From NCBI GenBank assembly GCA_027858795.1, contig JAQICF010000197.1:1-5164 (forward strand): 5,164 nt of DNA, read 5' to 3'. The notes beneath the pieces are model-generated. The model ran no database searches. It worked only from the letters and a program-made list of their open reading frames with translations, and was not told where the DNA came from. Shown in pieces: positions 1 through 3,559 of this stretch. Position 1 is the first letter of the stretch, and each line of letters opens with the position of its first letter. The translations under genes and the position numbers were made by a program. The stretch is from Candidatus Delongbacteria bacterium (GTDB taxonomy: Bacteria; Delongbacteria; UBA4055).

Positions 1-16
1 GTTAGAACAATCTAAC
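1..16 (+). promoter_or_regulatory. Hairpin next to a ribosome binding site
   Basis: A perfect 6-bp inverted repeat, GTTAGA (1-6) and TCTAAC (11-16), encloses a 4-base loop. The ribosome binding site AGGAGGG (17-23) follows it directly. In mRNA this hairpin would sit against the ribosome landing site; in DNA it could be a small operator. The window starts here, so the stem may extend further upstream. Function is inferred only from position. Confidence 0.35.
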
Positions 17-26
17 AGGAGGGAAT

Positions 27-197
27 ATGAAAAAGTTTTTCTCATTAGTTCTGATTCTTCTAGCGTTGGCATTGCCATTGAATGCATCTGTTCCTGCATA
101 TACTGACTGGGAATGGCAAATTGACCACTGGGTTTATACTGGTGAAAACCCATATCCGCCACCACTACCGCCACCTGCACCACCTGAAATTGGATAA
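27..197 (+). CDS. Exported tryptophan- and proline-rich microprotein (56 aa)
   Basis: This short gene encodes 56 residues. The start is set by a strong ribosome binding site, AGGAGGG at 17-23, a few bases before the ATG. Residues 1-20 form a clear Sec signal peptide: two lysines, then a Leu/Val/Ile-rich core ending LALALPLNA. Cleavage after Ala20 or Ala24 would release about 32-36 residues. The mature part has a Trp-rich segment (TDWEWQIDHWVY, residues 26-37) and a C-terminal polyproline stretch (NPYPPPLPPPAPPEIG, 41-56). It has no cysteine and no predicted membrane anchor apart from the signal. A strong stem-loop lies just after the stop, so the gene may be its own transcription unit. I do not recognise a family. 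Envelope-associated peptide, adhesion factor or signalling peptide are all possible, none supported. That it is a real exported peptide is fairly secure; its role is unknown. Confidence 0.7.
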   Translation: MKKFFSLVLILLALALPLNASVPAYTDWEWQIDHWVYTGENPYPPPLPPPAPPEIG

Positions 198-205
198 GGA
201 ACTAA

Positions 206-231
206 AAGGTCATGCAATGAAGCATGACCTT
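206..231 (+). terminator. Strong stem-loop after the microprotein gene
   Basis: A perfect 10-bp inverted repeat, AAGGTCATGC (206-215) and GCATGACCTT (222-231), encloses the loop AATGAA. It starts 8 bases after the stop codon at 197. Its position suits a transcription terminator or an mRNA 3'-end stabiliser. No T-run follows on the + strand, so it is not a textbook intrinsic terminator. Confidence 0.5.
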
Positions 232-234
232 AGC

Positions 235-255
235 TAAAGTAAATACTTTAATATA
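235..255 (+). repeat. AT-rich palindrome, left flank of the small-gene trio
   Basis: TAAAGTA (235-241) and TACTTTA (244-250) form a 7-bp inverted repeat with a 2-base gap, ending 6 bases before the ATG at 257. With so short a gap it is more likely a protein-binding palindrome in DNA than an RNA hairpin. The 21 bases 235-255 match 922-942, just past the last gene of the trio, at 16 of 21 positions, including a shared ACTTTAATA. Operator or cassette boundary are both open. Confidence 0.35.
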
Positions 256-256
256 G

Positions 257-445
257 ATGCAGTCGATGATAAGAGAGTTTAGGAAACAGAAGGAAAGTGA
301 GAAATGGCATTACAGTGAAAAATGCAGAAAGTGGCCTTTGGAAGATTATGATATATGGTATGGGGATATTCCACCAAATTGTAGGGAGTTGTGTAATGAA
401 TGCTATATGAAAGAAACTGAAAAGAGAAAAAGGAGTGAAAAATGA
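257..445 (+). CDS. Small zinc-knuckle-like protein of unknown function (62 aa)
   Basis: A 62-residue charged protein. The core runs from Trp17-His18 through Cys23 and Trp26-Pro27 to Cys42, Cys46 and Cys49. The CxxxCxxC cluster at 42-49 (CRELCNEC) together with Cys23 and His18 suggests a single zinc-binding knuckle. The Trp-His...Cys...Trp-Pro...Leu-Cys-Asn-Glu-Cys arrangement looks like that of small uncharacterised zinc-ribbon proteins, but I know no named function. Both ends are rich in Lys, Arg and Glu, as in nucleic-acid- or ribosome-associated proteins; that is inference. The start is uncertain. An in-frame TAG lies at 254-256, so ATG 257 or ATG 266 are the only ATG starts before the core, and neither has a good ribosome binding site. 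The gene may be weakly translated, leaderless, or have lost its 5' end. Its stop overlaps the next start as ATGA (442-445), so the two are probably translationally coupled. Confidence 0.6.
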   Translation: MQSMIREFRKQKESEKWHYSEKCRKWPLEDYDIWYGDIPPNCRELCNECYMKETEKRKRSEK

Positions 446-687
446 GTCGTATTACAGCAGACGGAAAAACGATAATGAAACAGGCACATCAGACAGCAAG
501 TGTTTATCTTGCTTCTGCAATTAAAGAAATTGATAAAAAGTTTGGTAGAAATTATGCGAAAGAAAATCCGAGTCTTGTTGCTTCTTTTATGAAAGTAGCA
601 GCATCCGATGCGAATTCAGTCACTACAGCTCAAGTAATTGCTGAAGCAATTGAAGAAGTAGCAGAAGCATTGAAAAATAAAAATTAA
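442..687 (+). CDS. Helical hypothetical protein (81 aa)
   Basis: An 81-residue soluble protein that I do not recognise. The start is well supported: AAAGGAG at 429-435 precedes the ATG, which overlaps the stop of the upstream gene as ATGA, a typical coupled pair. Composition predicts an all-helical protein: about residues 8-35 (GKTIMKQAHQTASVYLASAI and following), 43-54 (PSLVASFMKVAA) and 60-79 (TTAQVIAEAIEEVAEAL). The last helix has hydrophobic residues spaced for oligomerisation or a coiled coil. There is no signal peptide, membrane segment, cysteine or recognisable catalytic motif. Only 13 bases separate its stop from the next gene, so the three small genes are likely one operon. A small adaptor or binding protein, or a phage-like accessory protein, would fit, but nothing in the sequence decides it. 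Confidence 0.7.
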   Translation: MSRITADGKTIMKQAHQTASVYLASAIKEIDKKFGRNYAKENPSLVASFMKVAASDANSVTTAQVIAEAIEEVAEALKNKN

Positions 688-700
688 AAAGGGGAATAAT

Positions 701-925
701 ATGAGCGTAACAATTAGTGATTTGAAGCTTATTGCAAGGAATGGTGGAGGTATGATTTTGGATGCTAAAAAAATCCAATCTTCAGATTTGAAATTAATCG
801 TTAGAAATGCAAGTGAAACTCAAGCACAAATAACTTTGAAAAATCCACAGGTATTGAGTGTAAGTGATATAAAGTTGATTTCTTCAAATGCAAAAGGCTG
901 TGTAGTTTTTGATTTTTATGATTAA
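701..925 (+). CDS. SDLKLI-repeat protein of unknown function (74 aa)
   Basis: A 74-residue protein made almost wholly of three copies of a short unit: SDLKLIARNG at 6-15, SDLKLIVRNA at 28-37 and SDIKLISSNA at 55-64. Each is followed by a hydrophobic, strand-like stretch (GMILDA, QITLKN, GCVVFDF). The units are 22 and 27 residues apart. A helix-then-strand unit repeated three times suggests a small solenoid-like fold. The DNA of the copies has diverged, so the duplication is not recent. Start choice is supported by AAAGGGG at 688-694, six bases before the ATG. Proteins with SDLKxIARxA-type repeats seem familiar to me as uncharacterised small bacterial proteins, but I know no assigned role. It has no signal peptide and one cysteine (Cys67). 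It is the last gene of the trio and is followed by a related hairpin at 922-942. Confidence 0.7.
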   Translation: MSVTISDLKLIARNGGGMILDAKKIQSSDLKLIVRNASETQAQITLKNPQVLSVSDIKLISSNAKGCVVFDFYD

Positions 926-942
926 GTGAGAACTTTAATACA
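922..942 (+). repeat. Inverted repeat, right flank of the small-gene trio
   Basis: This overlaps the stop codon at 923-925. TTAAGT (922-927) can pair with ACTTTAA (932-938) with one bulged base, giving a weak hairpin. It matches 235-255 at 16 of 21 positions. It could be the 3' end signal of the operon, a leftover of cassette insertion, or chance in AT-rich DNA. Confidence 0.3.
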
Positions 943-1046
943 TAAAATATTAATAACTTACGTGAAGACAAAAAATAAAATCAATGCACTGAAACTTCAA
1001 AAATGTTATATTGTAAAAAATATAATTTTGTAGGGGAGAAATAAAA
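943..1046 (+). promoter_or_regulatory. AT-rich upstream region of the propeller gene
   Basis: This spacer precedes the large gene. TTATATT (1006-1012) and AATATAA (1019-1025) form a 7-bp inverted repeat with a 6-base gap. Its right arm overlaps TATAAT (1021-1026), a perfect sigma-70 -10 hexamer, and TAATTTTG (1023-1030), which fits the Bacteroidota -7 consensus TAnnTTTG. Either promoter would start the transcript at or inside the ribosome binding site AGGGGAG (1032-1038), and no convincing -35 or -33 box lies at the right distance. So this is a possible promoter/operator, not a firm one. Confidence 0.25.
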
Positions 1047-3323
1047 ATGAAGAAGATAATACTGTTGGTTTTGATAATAACAACCATCCTGTCAGCACAA
1101 ATATGGACTAGAACCGGACCATATTCCGCACATGTTTTAAGTCTTGCTGTTGCACCGTCAGATTCAAATATTATTTATATTGGTACACTTGGAGACGGTG
1201 TTTATAAAAGTACAGATATGGCTGAAAACTGGATAAAATGCCCGACTGAAAATCTGCCTGAATGGTCTGATTCACTTTACAATTCACCTACATTACCATG
1301 CTGGTGGTTTGGTGAGAACTATCCTGTAAATGATATAGCTATTAACCCATTTAATTCAGATCATGTATGGATCGGTTTTGGAAGTAAAGGATTATATGAG
1401 AGTGTTGACGGTGGTAGCAATTGGCAAAAAGCAGATCCAAGTTTACCTGATTCTTTAGATGTTGATTTTATTCATATAAATAGTGACAACTCGGATAAAA
1501 TTTTTATAGGAGCAGGTAATCATAATTATGTTACAAATCCACCATTAGAAAATGGGGGACTTTATTACACAAATGACGCTGGTTTAAATTGGTCAATAAT
1601 TGATAGTGTACCTAATGGATCAACATATGGTATTAGCGGAATTAGTATAGAACCGAAAAATGAAGACCATATATTGATAGGTGTAAGCAGTTCAGGTGAA
1701 CCGGATTTTTCTTGGGGATTGATGGAAAGTATGGATAGCGGTACTAATTGGAATATTTTAACTGAGGAATACACTTATTATGACATATCTATAAATCCAT
1801 TAAACAATCAGAATTTATTCAGCATAGTATATACAGGTTATATGGATTACTATCTTGCTGAATCAAATGATGGAGGTATTACATGGACTCCTGATTATAC
1901 TGAGGATTGGGTAACAAGTTTATATGCAGATAAAGAATTTAATCTATATGCTGCAGAAGGTTGGGAAAATACTTTTGATGGTAATGTTAAGAAAAGCACG
2001 GATGCAGGGGATTCATGGACTTACATAGATACACTCTGTGCAGGGAGAGGAGTGAATCTTCGGAATCGTTGTGAGACAAATTATTCAAATATGGATAATA
2101 TATTTTTTGGTACATACTGCGGAACTTATAAATCGAATGACGGTGGGTTAAATTGTGAACTCAAAAATAAAAATATTTTCAATTCATATATTAAAGATAT
2201 AGAAATTAATCCGATCAATAATGATATAGTGTATGTTGGGGGATATCAGGGATTGTGGAAAAGTAATGATGGTTGTGTATCATGGAATATGGTTAATGAT
2301 GAGAATATATATGCCATTAAGTACGATCAAACTAATCCCGACACACTATATTACTGTGGGCAAAATTTAATGAGAAGTATTGATGGAGGTAATACGTTTC
2401 GAGATATTAAAGGTGATTTACCTAATTTATTATTCTGGGATATAAAAATAAACCCTATTGATAAGAATAAGTTGTATGTTGTTGCATCAAATGCTTACGG
2501 AATGTACATATATAGGAGTACTGATTTTGGTGATACATGGGATTTGATTCTTTTTAGTAATTTTATTAGTTATCCATTTATTACAATTGATCCAATCAAT
2601 CCTGACACATTATATTATGAGAAATCTAGAAGTGTTGATGGTGGTGATAATTGGGAAAAAGTCTTTTCAAATGAAGTAATAGGAATCCATCCTCAAAACT
2701 CAAATACAATTTTTTGCTCTGACAGGAATACACTTCAGGTTTCATATGATTGGGGTAAAACATTTAATGATTTAGATACTTATTCAAACTGGACAGCACC
2801 TGTACCAGGGATTGGGAAGCTAGCATTTGATAAAGTAAATCCTGATATCATGCTCTATTGTACACCAAATAATGGAATTCATCATAGTAGTGATGGAGGT
2901 AAAAACTGGTATGTCCTTGATGGGAGTTATGAGAAAAGAACATTAGACGCAATCCCTGTCCCGAATGAAGATAAGGTATATATCGCAACTCATGGAGATG
3001 GAGTATGGGTGGGAGAGAATATATCTTTAGGAATTGACAATGAACAATTGACAATTGACAATTATAAATTGGAACAAAATTATCCTAACCCTTTCAATCC
3101 TGTAACAGAGATAGAGTATTCTTTAAAAAATTCAGGGTTTGTAAAAATATCTATATTTAATTCAGCAGGACAATTGGTTGTTAATCTTGTTAGTCAGAAA
3201 ATGTTCAAAGGTAATCACAGAGTAAGCTTCAATGCTGAAAATTTGAATAGTGGGATATACTTTTATCAACTGTCTGTTGATGGAATAAATCTTGGATCAA
3301 AGAAAATGTTGTACCTAAAGTAG
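1047..3323 (+). CDS. Secreted Asp-box beta-propeller protein with type IX-like sorting domain (758 aa)
   Basis: A large exported protein. Residues 1-17 are a Sec signal peptide (MKKIILLVLIITTILSA). The body, about 22-655, carries 13 Asp-box motifs (S-x-D-x-G-x-x-W/F), starting at residues 55, 119, 175, 228, 273, 317, 363, 406, 444, 491, 529, 566 and 614. Most follow an I-x-P-x-N-x-D-x-I-Y-I-G-type strand, as in BNR, sortilin (VPS10) and Ycf48-like propellers. Thirteen blades would form two propellers or one large tandem fold. The seventh motif ends in Cys370 instead of Trp. The C-terminal domain, about 674-758, has NYPNPFNP (678-685) and ends GIYFYQL...KKMLYLK. This is the sorting domain read by type IX secretion in Bacteroidota and found widely in related phyla. 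I see no catalytic residues assigning a glycoside hydrolase, so binding or scaffolding at the cell surface is more likely. AGGGGAG at 1032-1038 supports the start. Ten cysteines are notable for an exported protein. Confidence 0.9.
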   Translation: MKKIILLVLIITTILSAQIWTRTGPYSAHVLSLAVAPSDSNIIYIGTLGDGVYKSTDMAENWIKCPTENLPEWSDSLYNSPTLPCWWFGENYPVNDIAINPFNSDHVWIGFGSKGLYESVDGGSNWQKADPSLPDSLDVDFIHINSDNSDKIFIGAGNHNYVTNPPLENGGLYYTNDAGLNWSIIDSVPNGSTYGISGISIEPKNEDHILIGVSSSGEPDFSWGLMESMDSGTNWNILTEEYTYYDISINPLNNQNLFSIVYTGYMDYYLAESNDGGITWTPDYTEDWVTSLYADKEFNLYAAEGWENTFDGNVKKSTDAGDSWTYIDTLCAGRGVNLRNRCETNYSNMDNIFFGTYCGTYKSNDGGLNCELKNKNIFNSYIKDIEINPINNDIVYVGGYQGLWKSNDGCVSWNMVNDENIYAIKYDQTNPDTLYYCGQNLMRSIDGGNTFRDIKGDLPNLLFWDIKINPIDKNKLYVVASNAYGMYIYRSTDFGDTWDLILFSNFISYPFITIDPINPDTLYYEKSRSVDGGDNWEKVFSNEVIGIHPQNSNTIFCSDRNTLQVSYDWGKTFNDLDTYSNWTAPVPGIGKLAFDKVNPDIMLYCTPNNGIHHSSDGGKNWYVLDGSYEKRTLDAIPVPNEDKVYIATHGDGVWVGENISLGIDNEQLTIDNYKLEQNYPNPFNPVTEIEYSLKNSGFVKISIFNSAGQLVVNLVSQKMFKGNHRVSFNAENLNSGIYFYQLSVDGINLGSKKMLYLK
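3033..3060 (+). repeat. Heptamer tandem repeat inside the propeller gene
   Basis: Four adjacent 7-base units: ATTGACA, ATGAACA, ATTGACA, ATTGACA. They encode the linker GIDNEQLTIDN (about residues 662-672) between the propeller and the sorting domain. From memory, runs of this heptamer are common dispersed repeats between genes in several bacterial groups; here the run is coding and keeps the frame. Confidence 0.65.
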
Positions 3324-3335
3324 GTAGGTGTACAA
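3309..3335 (+). terminator. Stem-loop across the stop codon of the propeller gene
   Basis: TTGTAC (3309-3314) and GTACAA (3330-3335) form a 6-bp stem. Inside it, CTA (3315-3317) can pair with TAG (3321-3323), the stop codon itself. AAAATATTCC follows, with no T-run, so termination is uncertain. The GTACCTA...TAGGT core resembles the hairpin at 5030-5054. Confidence 0.35.
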
Positions 3336-3356
3336 AATATTCCTTATAAAATGAAG

Positions 3357-3377
3357 ATCCTGAATCAAGTTCAGGAT
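3357..3377. repeat. Dispersed palindromic repeat (ATCCTGAA / TTCAGGAT)
   Basis: A perfect 8-bp inverted repeat, ATCCTGAA (3357-3364) and TTCAGGAT (3370-3377), with loop TCAAG. GATCCTGAA-TCAAG-TTCAGGATGAC is an arrangement I recall as an abundant dispersed palindrome in many unrelated bacterial genomes. It could act as an RNA 3'-end hairpin for the upstream gene. On the + strand it is followed by an A-run, not a T-run. One reading frame gives a short ORF (3351-3416) containing LNQVQDDK; it has no ribosome binding site and I do not call it a gene. Confidence 0.65.
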
Positions 3378-3385
3378 GACAAAAA

Positions 3386-3411
3386 AAAGGAGGTGATCGA
3401 TGGCAAATTAA
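3386..3411 (+). promoter_or_regulatory. Full-length Shine-Dalgarno sequence before a three-codon ORF (Met-Ala-Asn-stop)
   Basis: AAAGGAGGTGATC (3386-3398) is exactly complementary to the usual bacterial 16S rRNA 3' tail over 13 bases, far more than any other ribosome binding site in this window. An ATG follows at 3400-3402, six bases after GGAGG, and the frame reads Met-Ala-Asn and stops at TAA 3409-3411. Such a minigene would load and release ribosomes in the leader of the protease gene 138 bases downstream. It may act as a ribosome-binding or attenuation element rather than make a useful peptide. Its role is inference; the signal itself is directly visible. Confidence 0.45.
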
Positions 3412-3559
3412 ACTAAGAAGTACCGTAGGCTACCCGGAAAGTAAAATACGGAATAATTAAGTATAAGTTACTATCTTCACCTCCCGTATTAATATAAGGT
3501 AAAAAGGTAAGTAACTTCAACTAGAAAATTTAATGTAGGAGAAGAGTTATGAAGTTACT
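3389..3559 (+). promoter_or_regulatory. Candidate structured leader RNA of the protease gene
   Basis: Several perfect complementary segments lie in this leader. (A) GGAGGTGA (3389-3396) pairs with TCACCTCC (3477-3484), hiding the strong Shine-Dalgarno. (B) CCGTA (3423-3427) pairs with TACGG (3447-3451). (C) AATACGG (3445-3451) pairs with CCGTATT (3484-3490). (D) AAGTTACT (3465-3472) pairs with AGTAACTT (3510-3517). (E) AGTAACTTCA (3510-3519) pairs with TGAAGTTACT (3550-3559), covering the protease start codon and looping out its ribosome binding site AGGAG (3537-3541). B excludes C, and D excludes E, as in a switch between ON and OFF states. I compared it from memory with common riboswitch cores (c-di-GMP, TPP, SAM, cobalamin, FMN, preQ1, fluoride) and saw no match. 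The AT-rich sequence makes some 8-bp matches expected by chance; the 10-bp one less so. Confidence 0.4.

Noticed and set aside
1..26. Integron-like attC site, since ATCTAAC (10-16) fits the RYYYAAC core
   Set aside because: The partner GTTAGAA does not fit GTTRRRY, the order is reversed, and no second site or integrase is present.
1021..1030. TATAAT / TAATTTTG as a firm promoter for the propeller gene
   Set aside because: The transcript would begin inside the ribosome binding site and no matching upstream box is seen; it is kept only as a low-confidence regulatory region.
1565..1774. Open frame of 69 codons on the - strand inside the propeller gene
   Set aside because: It is antisense to a strongly supported coding region, has no recognisable motif, and fits a shadow of the + strand gene.
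2848..3054. Open frame of 68 codons on the - strand near the propeller C-terminus
   Set aside because: It is antisense to Asp-box and linker codons and shows no domain features.
3351..3416. 21-residue ORF containing LNQVQDDK that starts in the dispersed palindrome
   Set aside because: It has no ribosome binding site, and the residues are simply the repeat read in one frame.
3496..3510. Direct repeat AAGGTAA, twice, in the protease leader
   Set aside because: It is two short AT-rich copies, too little to call a binding site, though either AGGT could pair with ACCT at 3479-3482.
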